Positions 7,355 to 14,925 of a DNA stretch of 21,229 bases are shown here, piece by piece; the first letter of the stretch is position 1, and every line of letters starts with the position of its first letter. The notes under the pieces are model-generated. The model was not told the origin of the DNA. It saw nothing but the letters and a program-made list of their open reading frames with translations, and made no database searches. The position numbers and the translations under genes were made by a program. The DNA comes from a virus, in the IMG/VR virus record IMGVR_UViG_3300021180_000123, positions 1 to 21,229 of that record; one strand, given 5' to 3'.

Positions 7355-7382
7355 GGGGTATGGGCATAAATACTCATATCCC
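7355..7382 (+). promoter_or_regulatory. Intergenic hairpin just before the major capsid gene
   Basis: GGGGTATGGG (7355-7364) pairs with CTCATATCCC (7373-7382): ten pairs with two G-T wobbles and an 8-base loop. It lacks a following T-run, so it is not a canonical terminator. It may stabilise or mark a processing point for the capsid message. A -10-like TAGAAT at 7393-7398, nine bases before ATG 7408, copies the spacing of the portal promoter, but there is no matching -35. Confidence 0.5.
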
Positions 7383-7407
7383 AAGTGGTGTATAGAATTT
7401 ACATTCT

Positions 7408-8376
7408 ATGCCAGAAACAAGAGGTAAATGGACCGATCTTATCCCAGACACTGGGCTTAAGATCAGTGACATGTTTGATCAAGGTGATCTGGAATACCAG
7501 CCTGGTATTTTTGCGATCCTTCGTCAAGACAGCGGAACGGGTGCCCAAGTAAACTACACAGGTAAGACTGGCTTTGGTGAAGTCCCATCCTTCTTGGATG
7601 GTGACGATGTCCCAACGATTCAGCGCTACAAGACCTACACGACCTCAGTTATTTATTCTAACTATGGTAGTGCGGTTGAAGTAACGAAGAATACGATTGA
7701 GGACCGCGACTTCGCAGAAGAGTTGGGTGAAATGAAAGACCTGTCCCGAGCAATTAACTACTCGGTTGACAAGTCTGGATTCCAGCTCTTCAATGGTGGA
7801 TTCGCAACGGCGACAAACGTGAACAACTACATTATGACTTTTTATAATGATGGTGTTCCGCAGTTCTCGACCGTCCACCCGTCTGTTGTTCCTGGTGCTT
7901 CTTCGCAATCAAATGCGTCATCGACCGGTATCGTCTTGTCTCACGACAATCTCGAAACCGCTCGTATTGCACTGGAACTTCAACAGACTGACAACGGTAA
8001 GGCTTTGACGATGGTTGGCAAAACCACCCTCATTGTTCCGTTGAACTTGGAGAAGACCGGCCGTCAGACCTTGGAGTCAGCATACACTCCGGAAAGCGCA
8101 AACAATGCAATTAACATCTATCGAGGCATGATCGATATGATGTGCACGAAGTTCTTGGACACGATTAACGGTGGACTTAACACGCAATGGTTCTTGATTA
8201 ACCAGGGCGTGCACAAGCTCTACCATGACACGCGTCAGGAGAAGCGCCTTGAAATGGATACGAATATCCGCAACAAGGTTGTTACGTTTACGGTTGATGC
8301 TCGTTGGGCTGACCATTCTCGCGAATGGAAAGGGACATGGGGTAGCTTGGGTAACCTTGCTGCGTACTCGTCCTAA
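7408..8376 (+). CDS. Major capsid protein (HK97-fold)
   Basis: A 322-residue protein in the capsid position. Sequence character matches HK97-fold major capsid proteins of the Mu-like/GpT type: an N-terminal arm, then IQRYKTYTTSVIYSNYGSAVEVTKNTIEDRDF (about 71-102; the E-loop and spine-helix region), the RAINYSVDKSGFQLFNGGF helix (about 115-135), and a C-terminal A-domain with NIYRGMIDMMCTKFL. Codons are strongly biased toward efficient C-ending and CGT/CGC forms compared with the early genes, which use AGA/AGG, fitting a very abundant protein. There is no recognisable protease-cleaved delta domain, so assembly probably depends on the separate scaffold-like protein. It starts 59 bases after the previous stop and is followed by a hairpin. 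Confidence 0.85.
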   Translation: MPETRGKWTDLIPDTGLKISDMFDQGDLEYQPGIFAILRQDSGTGAQVNYTGKTGFGEVPSFLDGDDVPTIQRYKTYTTSVIYSNYGSAVEVTKNTIEDRDFAEELGEMKDLSRAINYSVDKSGFQLFNGGFATATNVNNYIMTFYNDGVPQFSTVHPSVVPGASSQSNASSTGIVLSHDNLETARIALELQQTDNGKALTMVGKTTLIVPLNLEKTGRQTLESAYTPESANNAINIYRGMIDMMCTKFLDTINGGLNTQWFLINQGVHKLYHDTRQEKRLEMDTNIRNKVVTFTVDARWADHSREWKGTWGSLGNLAAYSS

Positions 8377-8390
8377 CCGACACACAGTTT

Positions 8391-8411
8391 GGGCGTTCTG
8401 TCAAAACGTCC
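8391..8411 (+). terminator. Hairpin shortly after the major capsid stop, possible weak terminator
   Basis: GGGCGTT (8391-8397) pairs with AACGTCC (8405-8411) with one G-T wobble and a 7-base loop, 14 bases after the capsid stop. No T-run follows, so full termination is doubtful; attenuation or 3'-end protection of the capsid mRNA is as likely. The rest of the 96-base gap holds a weaker stem, TTCGC (8434-8438) with GCGAA (8460-8464), just before the next start. Confidence 0.35.
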
Positions 8412-8472
8412 CTCGACATTACGTTAAGCTTTATTCGCCAAGCCACGTACATGAGATAAGCGAATTATTAAT

Positions 8473-8724
8473 ATGTTAAACTGGGAAACTGGAACTGGAA
8501 CAAAAATTATGGGTCCAAAAACAATGGGACATTACAGTGAGCACATTGCAAAAATGAAATCTGGTGGTATGTCTCATCTCTTAGACAACCGCTCTTCATT
8601 CTTGAACAACTATGGTGTCAAGTCACCCGCTCCTGAAAGTCCTCTTCCTCAAGCGCTAATGGCTCAGGGAAGTGAGATTAGTACTCCGCCTGAACCCACA
8701 CCGGGAATGGTCATCAATAAATAA
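8473..8724 (+). CDS. Small hypothetical protein after the capsid gene
   Basis: An 83-residue protein. The first half is helical and basic (MGHYSEHIAKMKSGGMSHLL); the second half is Pro/Ser-rich and probably flexible (SPAPESPLPQ, TPPEPTPGM). It is not recognised. Its ATG is preceded by TAAT, making the same TAATATG heptamer as the gene junctions although the upstream gene ends 96 bases earlier, which argues that the motif itself matters for starting translation. It is followed by another TAATATG into the next gene. A head-associated or head-tail connector role is only suggested by its place after the capsid gene. Confidence 0.65.
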   Translation: MLNWETGTGTKIMGPKTMGHYSEHIAKMKSGGMSHLLDNRSSFLNNYGVKSPAPESPLPQALMAQGSEISTPPEPTPGMVINK

Positions 8725-8725
8725 T

Positions 8726-8914
8726 ATGGGAAAAGAAAATGATGAACCGGTAGACCTTAGGGCACAGCGAGTTAAGTTTCTCCCCAAGAATATTAGCCGC
8801 GATGAGGGTAATACAAAGATAAATGGAGGCATTGGGGATGGTGTTAACGATGGCGGGTCTGCCTATCAGATCGACGTCGAAGAAGACACCGAGGAGGATG
8901 AAAAGACTTCTTAG
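8726..8914 (+). CDS. Small acidic hypothetical protein
   Basis: A 62-residue acidic protein ending in a run of Asp and Glu (IDVEEDTEEDEKTS), probably disordered. The start at 8726 makes the TAATATG junction with the previous gene; a longer frame reaching back to 8672 exists but would overlap that gene. The acidic tail could bind a basic partner or mimic DNA, but nothing identifies a role. The downstream nuclease gene overlaps its last 17 bases. Confidence 0.55.
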   Translation: MGKENDEPVDLRAQRVKFLPKNISRDEGNTKINGGIGDGVNDGGSAYQIDVEEDTEEDEKTS

Positions 8915-9170
8915 TTCATCTTCTACCAAGGCGGAACGTAGGGTTTATGAGGTCTTAAAAGAACTTCACATTCCCTTTAAACATCGGTGGTTAGTGGGAG
9001 GATTAGAGATTGATTTCATCATCGGGGATATGGCCCTAGAAATAGATGGCCACGAACAAGATCCCGAGCGAAATCACAAGATACTGGAGATGGGATTAGC
9101 TCCAATTCACTTGTCAAACGAAGCAACAAAGAACCCAACTTACTTAAAAAACTTATTTTTAAACTTATAA
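8898..9170 (+). CDS. Small DUF559-type (PD-(D/E)XK, Vsr-like) nuclease
   Basis: A 90-residue protein with the core of the DUF559 / very-short-patch-repair-like endonuclease family. An N-terminal helix carries Glu13 (KAERRV), followed by GLEIDFIIGDMALEIDGHEQD (Asp39, Glu48, Asp50, His52): the D-x(8)-E-x-D/K centre with the family's typical IDGHEQ end. A following helix and a strand (LAPIHL) complete the fold. Compared with full Vsr proteins it lacks the zinc-binding part. ATG 8898 overlaps the previous gene by 17 bases; in-frame ATGs upstream (8823) would overlap more. A GGAGG directly abuts this ATG but is too close to act as a normal SD. Possible roles are nicking, repair or genome processing; free-standing phage forms are usually of unknown function. 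Confidence 0.7.
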   Translation: MKRLLSSSSTKAERRVYEVLKELHIPFKHRWLVGGLEIDFIIGDMALEIDGHEQDPERNHKILEMGLAPIHLSNEATKNPTYLKNLFLNL

Positions 9171-9174
9171 CTTT

Positions 9175-11247
9175 ATGGCGGGAACTCCGCAACTAACAGG
9201 GAATGCTCCGGTAGTGGGAACAAACCTATTTAAGTTAAATGCAAACTCTAGCTATGCGTCAGAGTATGTAGCCCTTGTAGACAGGAACCACACACCTGTT
9301 TTGCTTCAGGGTCTTACCGTACCTACAACTGGGTACTACGCAACTGGTGCTCTGTTCATGAACCAGAATGGTGGAACAGGCACAACTCTTTATTATAACG
9401 CCAGCACAACCGCAACTCCGAACTTTATCGCAGTATCAAGTTCAGGTGGGGGCGGTGGTGGACTTTCGATTCCGTTTACGGAAACGGATGGTGTTACTAC
9501 GACCGGTACTTCAATCGGCGACACGGGGACGGCACTTACCACAGGTAACCTCTTCTCGGGTACAGTAACTACGGGAACGTTTACAACTGGTGGTGTTGTA
9601 TTCAACGCCCAAATGCAGGCCGTTACGGCAGGTAATGGTTTTGTTGCCACTACAACTGGTGCTTATACTGGTACTGGCCTTTTGGTTCTTACAGCCAACT
9701 CAGCTACTACCGGTACGATTGCAGCAATCTCTGCCACGTCTCTTACGACAGGTAAAGCTTTGACAATCACCGGTTCTACTGGTATGACAGCAGGTTCTGG
9801 CGTTCTCGCTAACATCACCCTTGGTGCAGGTGTGGGTGGTGCAGGTATCGCAGTCGCTACAACGGGTGCATATACTGACACCGCAGGGTTGGTTAAACTC
9901 ACAGCTAACTCACTTACCACGGGTTCTATCGAAGTTGCATCGGCAACGGGTCAGACTTCTGGTACTCTTTACTCTATCACAGGTGGTGGAGCAAACGTTA
10001 CCACGGGTATCTTACTCGACTTGGAAATGGGAGCTGCTACCGCAGGTACAGGACTTAAGGTCTTGACGTCTGGTGTTTATGCTGGTTCTAACAACCTTGC
10101 TCTTTTCTCTGCTAACTCAGCTACTACTACGACTGGTATAGTTTCTATTACAGGTACAGGCCTTACCTCAGGTGTCGGCTTGCTTGTCACTGGCGGTGGT
10201 GCGAACCTTACTACTGGAACAGTTGTTTCTGTAGGAATGGGAGCGGCCACAGCTGGTACTGGTATTTCAATCACCACGACTGGTGTCTATGCCGGAAGCA
10301 ACAACATGCTCTCCGTGGTTGGTAACTCTGCAACTACGACCACTGGCCTTGTATCAATTTCTGGTACTGGACTTACGTCTGGTCAAGCACTGCTTGTCAC
10401 TGGCGGTGGTGCGAACATCACCTCTGGTGGTGCCACGGCGACAATCGCCATGGGGGCTTCTACGACAGGTATTGGTCTTTCTGTTACTTCCTCTGGAACC
10501 TACACGGGTACAGCAGGTAATGGTTTGGTCAACGTTACAGCAAACTCTGCCACAACGTCTGCTGGCCTCGTACAGATTTCAGGAACTGGTCTGACTTCAG
10601 GTCAGGCTCTCTTGATTACTGGTGGTGGTGCAAATGCAACCACGACTAACCCTACCGTCAAATTGACGATGGGCGCAGCCACGGCTGGAGTTGGTATGCT
10701 CATCACGTCCACTGGAACCTACGTTGGTACTGGTGGTTTGCTTGCTCTTACTGCCACGACTGCGACGACAGGATCTTTGGCGGTTATTACTGGTACTGGC
10801 CTTACGACGGGTATCGGACTTGTCATTAACGCAACAGCTGCAACCCTTACTACTGGGTTCTACCTTGCCGCGAATGACGCAGGTCTTAACGTTTACACGA
10901 TTGGTGCCAACGGTCACATCACAAGTAACCAAACAACCGCTCCTACGATTGCAGTCGGTACACAAAACGGTATTACCGCTGCGGCAATCACCGCTGGTTC
11001 ATCTGACGTTTGTGGTACGATCACAACTACAGGAACGAACAACAACGCCGGTAACACCGTCATGACAGTTACCTTTAACAAGACCTACACAGTTGCTCCT
11101 AAGGATGTACAGATGCAGGCTGTTAACCAAAGCGCCGCAACTTCGCAGGTCTTCGTTACCTCAACAGCTACTACGTTTGTTCTTAACATCGTTGCTAGTG
11201 CTACGGCTGGAGCCACGCCGTCTTGGACGTACTCAGTAACTGCGTAA
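9175..11247 (+). CDS. Large repeat-containing fibre / surface protein with C-terminal binding domain
   Basis: A 690-residue Thr/Gly/Ala/Ser-rich beta protein with no signal peptide. The N-terminus (about 1-95) resembles the short domain that begins many metagenomic phage fibres (YATGALFMNQNGGTGTTLYY) and ends in a poly-Gly hinge. Residues about 174-580 consist of five to six copies of a 69-73-residue unit with core features GTGLTSGxxLLxTGGGAN, MGAATAGxG and TTGxYxGxxxLLxxTANSATT, likely a beta-solenoid shaft. The last 70 residues (VMTVTFNKTYTVAPKDVQMQ) look like an H-type-lectin-like beta-sandwich seen at fibre tips. It probably projects from the virion to bind the host. The gene starts four bases after the nuclease stop. 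Confidence 0.65.
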   Translation: MAGTPQLTGNAPVVGTNLFKLNANSSYASEYVALVDRNHTPVLLQGLTVPTTGYYATGALFMNQNGGTGTTLYYNASTTATPNFIAVSSSGGGGGGLSIPFTETDGVTTTGTSIGDTGTALTTGNLFSGTVTTGTFTTGGVVFNAQMQAVTAGNGFVATTTGAYTGTGLLVLTANSATTGTIAAISATSLTTGKALTITGSTGMTAGSGVLANITLGAGVGGAGIAVATTGAYTDTAGLVKLTANSLTTGSIEVASATGQTSGTLYSITGGGANVTTGILLDLEMGAATAGTGLKVLTSGVYAGSNNLALFSANSATTTTGIVSITGTGLTSGVGLLVTGGGANLTTGTVVSVGMGAATAGTGISITTTGVYAGSNNMLSVVGNSATTTTGLVSISGTGLTSGQALLVTGGGANITSGGATATIAMGASTTGIGLSVTSSGTYTGTAGNGLVNVTANSATTSAGLVQISGTGLTSGQALLITGGGANATTTNPTVKLTMGAATAGVGMLITSTGTYVGTGGLLALTATTATTGSLAVITGTGLTTGIGLVINATAATLTTGFYLAANDAGLNVYTIGANGHITSNQTTAPTIAVGTQNGITAAAITAGSSDVCGTITTTGTNNNAGNTVMTVTFNKTYTVAPKDVQMQAVNQSAATSQVFVTSTATTFVLNIVASATAGATPSWTYSVTA
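9694..10914 (+). repeat. Tandem coding repeats of 207-219 bp in the fibre gene
   Basis: Units begin at 9694, 9904, 10111, 10321, 10540 and 10753 (the last is incomplete), each starting with codons for ANSATT or a close form. A partial unit precedes the first. Units 3 and 4 share a perfect 26-bp match at 10181-10206 and 10391-10416, exactly 210 bp apart, which points to recent duplication or gene conversion between copies. Confidence 0.85.
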
Positions 11248-11248
11248 C

Positions 11249-11497
11249 ATGATAACGCTCTTTAACCCCACCAGTAAAACAGTCTCAGTTACATTTGAGG
11301 GGACCATTTATTCTATCACTTCACATGGTACAATAGCGGTTTTCAATAATGTAGCAGAGTTCTGGCTAATGATTCATACCTTTTTAACGGTACAATCAGG
11401 CACAATCAAACAGGTAGGACTTGATACTATTGGTGGGGGGCAGAGCAATGTTCCAGCTACAGAGACTCCAGTTAATCCGATTTTTAATCACGAATAA
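11249..11497 (+). CDS. Small hypothetical protein, paralogue A of a tandem pair
   Basis: An 82-residue protein whose first 50 residues match the next gene product at about a third of positions (shared LxNPT, GxIY, VAxxW, IHxFL, terminal Gly). The N-terminal part reads as a compact beta domain with a helix at the W-containing segment; the tail (about 58-82) is Gly/Pro/Thr-rich and probably flexible. It starts one base after the fibre gene stop (TAA-C-ATG). No family is recognised. Given the location it may be a small structural or fibre-assembly protein; that is inference. Confidence 0.7.
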   Translation: MITLFNPTSKTVSVTFEGTIYSITSHGTIAVFNNVAEFWLMIHTFLTVQSGTIKQVGLDTIGGGQSNVPATETPVNPIFNHE

Positions 11498-11498
11498 T

Positions 11499-11723
11499 AT
11501 GACAACACTATATAATCCTACAGAAAACAACCTCAGTATTCAATACAAGGGAATTATCTATACACTTCCGGCCGGTAAGAGCGTAGAGTTCCCAGATGAG
11601 GTGGCGAGTTATTGGCACGGCAAGATTCATCAGTTCCTTGAGATAGATGGTGGGTCGTCTAAGGAGGCTACTGAGCCTGTCGAGGAAGTGAAGGTTTCAC
11701 GATCTCGCAAATCAAATCAATAA
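11499..11723 (+). CDS. Small hypothetical protein, paralogue B of a tandem pair
   Basis: A 74-residue protein (start at the TAATATG junction, ATG 11499). Its first 52 residues are homologous to the preceding gene product, while the tail is different: acidic then basic (EPVEEVKVSRSRKSNQ). The fold is probably the same small beta domain. Two adjacent diverged copies suggest gene duplication and specialisation, for example two related subunits in one ring or one fibre base. No known family is recognised. Confidence 0.7.
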   Translation: MTTLYNPTENNLSIQYKGIIYTLPAGKSVEFPDEVASYWHGKIHQFLEIDGGSSKEATEPVEEVKVSRSRKSNQ

Positions 11724-11724
11724 T

Positions 11725-12183
11725 ATGCTAGCTTATCCGGAACTAAAGGTAATCCCAATATTTGGGACAAAGACCCTCCCCGCAACAGGAGCAACACCTA
11801 CGGTTATAGCAACCAGCGCTACCTTAACTGCTGCATACTCTGGGAATGCTAAGTCCTTTGCGGCGGGTGGCAACTCAGAACTTGTTGTGTCTTGGAAGTA
11901 TACAACTGGGACTGGAGAGACAGGAACGACCCTCGATATCCAGGTTCTAAACAGTAACGACAACGTTAACTTCTATAACACAACTAACGAATCTGCATCT
12001 ACTGGAACCTCAACACTCTACACCAGAACGTTCGCAATAACTGGTGGTACAGGCGCAACTGCCTACTCCAACAGCTATCGTTTAGACATAACCTATCCTT
12101 TCATTAAAATACAAGTACAAGAGGGCGGAGTAAGCTCTAACTTTGGTACCTTGTTCATGGAGGGAACCTTAGGTGGCTACTAA
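11725..12183 (+). CDS. Beta-rich structural protein, hypothetical
   Basis: A 152-residue Thr/Gly/Ser-rich protein built of alternating strands with a clear beta-sandwich feel (SELVVSWKYTTGTGETGTTL, then DIQVLNSNDNVNFYN, later YPFIKIQVQEGG). This pattern, a measured-signal-like domain with a strand ending in IKIQVQE, is common in phage surface and tail accessory proteins. No signal peptide or transmembrane segment. It begins at a TAATATG junction and lies within the fibre block, so a fibre or head/tail surface role is plausible, though not proven. Confidence 0.6.
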   Translation: MLAYPELKVIPIFGTKTLPATGATPTVIATSATLTAAYSGNAKSFAAGGNSELVVSWKYTTGTGETGTTLDIQVLNSNDNVNFYNTTNESASTGTSTLYTRTFAITGGTGATAYSNSYRLDITYPFIKIQVQEGGVSSNFGTLFMEGTLGGY

Positions 12184-12185
12184 GT

Positions 12186-12938
12186 ATGAAGGTCAACCTC
12201 AAGACTCTGCTCGATGAGCAGAACGCTGAGGCTCACCTTATCACGCTCCGACAGGAGTTACTGGTAGTCCAGGCGGGTCTCACCATCGCACATAATGATA
12301 ACCTTGTTCTTCAACAGAAGAATGAGTCTCTTAAGGCTGAGAATCTCGCGACAGAAGAAAAATCTAAGGCTACTTTGGTGGAAGCAGATAAGCAACTTGC
12401 TGATGCAAGCTCCAAAAATCTGGAAGCCGACGCACGGTTACAGCAGGTTGCTTCACTGGAATCATCAAGTAGGGAACAACTGTCTAAGGCTCAACAAGAT
12501 CATGAACAGAAACTTCACGAGATACAGAGTCAGATCAGTATCCAATCTAACCACCTTGCAGATATACACACTGCAATAGAAACACACAAACCCATTATCG
12601 AAAGCATGGTCACTGCCATAGATCAACACAATTTGACCTTTCAGGCAATTCGTGCTAAAATAGATGAACATTCTAAAAACCATGAGCAAACGAAACAAGA
12701 AAGACAGGTGGAACTTATGGAACTTGATAAGTTGGTTGGACTCAAGAAGTCCGAGTTCGCAGAAGTCGAGCGCCAAGTTGCCGAAGAGGCCGCCAAAATC
12801 CAAATCCCCCGCCAGCAGATCGAAGAAGAAACACGACACCTCGAAATGAAACGTCGAGATATCCACATCTATGAAACCCGAATCCGCAAACTCTGGGCCC
12901 AACTTTATCCTGACCGGGCCATTAAAATTATAGAGTAA
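12186..12938 (+). CDS. Long coiled-coil protein in the fibre module
   Basis: A 250-residue protein that is almost entirely alpha-helical coiled coil: heptad-like Leu/Ile/Ala spacing runs from about residue 5 to 110 and again from about 150 to 235, rich in Gln, Glu, Lys and Ala, with few Gly or Pro. It ends with a conserved-looking cap (YETRIRKLWAQLYPDRAIKIIE). This is the only long helical protein among beta-rich fibres and could form a rigid trimeric stalk or a chaperone for fibre assembly. The last third uses more C-ending and CGC/CGA codons than the first two thirds, hinting at a mosaic origin. The start follows the previous stop by two bases. Confidence 0.65.
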   Translation: MKVNLKTLLDEQNAEAHLITLRQELLVVQAGLTIAHNDNLVLQQKNESLKAENLATEEKSKATLVEADKQLADASSKNLEADARLQQVASLESSSREQLSKAQQDHEQKLHEIQSQISIQSNHLADIHTAIETHKPIIESMVTAIDQHNLTFQAIRAKIDEHSKNHEQTKQERQVELMELDKLVGLKKSEFAEVERQVAEEAAKIQIPRQQIEEETRHLEMKRRDIHIYETRIRKLWAQLYPDRAIKIIE

Positions 12939-12939
12939 T

Positions 12940-14922
12940 ATGTCCATCTTTAGTGGGGTTAATAATCCGGGGTTAGACTTCGTCCAATTTACAGCAAGTG
13001 AGTTGGCTTTCATTTCTGATATCGGAGCAATTACCGCCTCTAAGGGAGACATGCTATATTACAGTGGAACTCACTGGACGAATCTTGCAATTGGTAGTAC
13101 CAACAAAGTTCTTACTGTAGCCTCTGGGTTGCCTTCCTGGGTTGCTCCTAGTAGTACGGCAAACTTGGTAGTTGGCACTTCTACAATAAGTAGTGGTACC
13201 AACACAAGTGTTTTATTTGACAATAGCGGAGTTCTAGGGGAATACACCATAAGCGGTAGCGGAAATGTTGCGATGACTACCTCTCCTTCATTCACTACTC
13301 CCGCCCTAGGAGTTGCCACAGCGACTACGGTAAATAAAGTTACACTCACGGCCCCAGCAACGGGAAGCACGTTAACAATTGCAGACGGTAAAACTCTTAC
13401 GGTCTCTAATACATTGACGCTTGCTGGGACAGATTCAACAACGATGACCTTCCCCACGACCTCTGCTACTATTGCTAGGACTGATGCATCTAATACATTC
13501 ACGGGTCACCAGACTATTGAGGGGGTAACAAGTACCGGCGCTACTGGCAGCGGGTTATTGGTATTTGCTACTTCGCCAACACTTACTACGGCTTCTCTTG
13601 GATCTTCCACGGCGATGACACAAACCCAGTTAGACGGTTCAACAAAGGTGGCGACAACCTCTTATGTTGACACTGCGGTGGCCAATGCTATTGCGGGGGT
13701 AAACCCAGCCGTTGCAGTACAATATGCGACGACAGCGGCGGGGCAGACGAGTGGATTAACCTATTCTAACGGAGTAAGTGGTGTAGGGGCCACAATGACT
13801 GGGGCGAATAATACTGTAACCACCATTGACGGACACGCTTTTGTGGTTGGCGATGTGGGAGTAACGCGAGTATTAATTAAGAACGACACACAATCCCCCA
13901 GTGGGGCGTTTAATGGTGTCTATCTTTTTACTGCCTTACATACTGCCGGAACTGGTGACGTCTTTACTCGTGCCCTAGACTATGACCAACCCTCCGATAT
14001 AAATAATACTGGAGCAATACCAGTTATAAGTGGTACCGCCAACACTGGAACATCGTGGGTCCAAACCTCTAACATAGTTAGTGTCGGTGTAACTCCATTA
14101 ACCTATGTTCAGTTTGGCATTAACCCATCTGGTATAGTTACTGCTGTTTCCATAGCAACTGCAAATGGGTTTTCAGGAAGTTCAAGTGGTGGAACCACAC
14201 CAGCTCTTACGATAGTTGCTGGTGCTATTGTTCCCACAACTGTAAATGGGTTAACTATTACAACCACAGCGGGTACATTAACAATTGCTAATAGTGCTTC
14301 GGCATCCCTCATAACTAGCGGTAATTTCGGACTCACGCTTACTTCAACAGCAACAACCAATAGTACATTTCCATCGGGAACACACACGCTGGCAGGACTA
14401 GACGTGGCACAAAGTTGGACGGCTGTGCAGACGTTCACGAATAGTGATATTAAACTTCTTGGATCTTCTACCGGAGCAACAACGTTCACTTCGGCAAATG
14501 CAGGAGCCTCGAACTTTACTATCACTATTCCAGCTGCCACGGACACACTCGCAGTACTCGGAACCGCACAAACCTTTACAGCCCAAGAAAAGTTCAACAA
14601 TATTGTTGATGTTAATAATGCGATCACTGCTTCCAGTAACGCGGCCACGGTTCCCGTCACCTTCCGGCTCAATACTGTTACTAACAACTCTGCCGCCACA
14701 CTTACTATTACCATGACGACCACAAGTGCGGTAGACGGCCAGATGACCGTAGTTCGTATTCTTGACTCCTCCGCAGCAGCTCAAACAATTACTTGGGTTA
14801 ATACCGAAAATAGTACAGTCAGCGCCCCAACGACATCGAACGGTTCAACGACACTATTTTTGACAGTAGGATTTATCTACAATGGTGGCACGTCGAAGTG
14901 GCGATGCATAGCAAATGCTTGA
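12940..14922 (+). CDS. Large tail-fibre-like protein
   Basis: A 660-residue Thr/Ser/Gly/Ala-rich beta protein typical of phage fibres. The N-terminus contains the common fibre element GDMLYYSGTHWTNLAIGS then a PSWVAP turn (about 37-70). Around residue 225-265 is the phage-fibre signature QLDGSTKVATTSYVDTAVAN. A beta segment (about 280-385, ending in a TYVQFG motif) and two further fibre-shaft elements (about 485-550, LDVAQSWTAVQTFTN and TAQTFTAQEKFNN) follow. The C-terminal 95 residues form a separate beta domain ending in TSKWRCIANA, seen at the ends of other environmental phage fibres. It is likely host-binding or a fibre network component. The start is at a TAATATG junction; the gene ends in TGA. 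Confidence 0.75.
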   Translation: MSIFSGVNNPGLDFVQFTASELAFISDIGAITASKGDMLYYSGTHWTNLAIGSTNKVLTVASGLPSWVAPSSTANLVVGTSTISSGTNTSVLFDNSGVLGEYTISGSGNVAMTTSPSFTTPALGVATATTVNKVTLTAPATGSTLTIADGKTLTVSNTLTLAGTDSTTMTFPTTSATIARTDASNTFTGHQTIEGVTSTGATGSGLLVFATSPTLTTASLGSSTAMTQTQLDGSTKVATTSYVDTAVANAIAGVNPAVAVQYATTAAGQTSGLTYSNGVSGVGATMTGANNTVTTIDGHAFVVGDVGVTRVLIKNDTQSPSGAFNGVYLFTALHTAGTGDVFTRALDYDQPSDINNTGAIPVISGTANTGTSWVQTSNIVSVGVTPLTYVQFGINPSGIVTAVSIATANGFSGSSSGGTTPALTIVAGAIVPTTVNGLTITTTAGTLTIANSASASLITSGNFGLTLTSTATTNSTFPSGTHTLAGLDVAQSWTAVQTFTNSDIKLLGSSTGATTFTSANAGASNFTITIPAATDTLAVLGTAQTFTAQEKFNNIVDVNNAITASSNAATVPVTFRLNTVTNNSAATLTITMTTTSAVDGQMTVVRILDSSAAAQTITWVNTENSTVSAPTTSNGSTTLFLTVGFIYNGGTSKWRCIANA

Positions 14923-14925
14923 TAT

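Noticed and set aside
7393-7398. TAGAAT nine bases before the capsid ATG as a leaderless promoter
   Set aside because: The spacing matches the other leaderless promoters, but the -35 position (ATACTC) does not match, and a hairpin occupies it.
9166-9171. TATAAC before the repeat-fibre gene as a -10 box
   Set aside because: No -35 at 16-18 bases, only 3 bases remain before the ATG, and the tract is part of an A/T-rich coding end.
10597-10965. Minus-strand Cys/Arg/Ser-rich frame
   Set aside because: It is the antisense of the tandem repeats in the fibre gene; the Cys and Arg pattern is produced by repeat codons.
9694-11247. Diversity-generating retroelement target in the fibre gene
   Set aside because: No reverse transcriptase or template repeat is visible; the repeats are regular in-frame units inside one gene.
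13071-14784. Long minus-strand frames in the fibre gene
   Set aside because: They are Val- and Thr-rich mirror images of Thr/Ala/Ser-rich coding on the + strand and have no start context or neighbours of their own.
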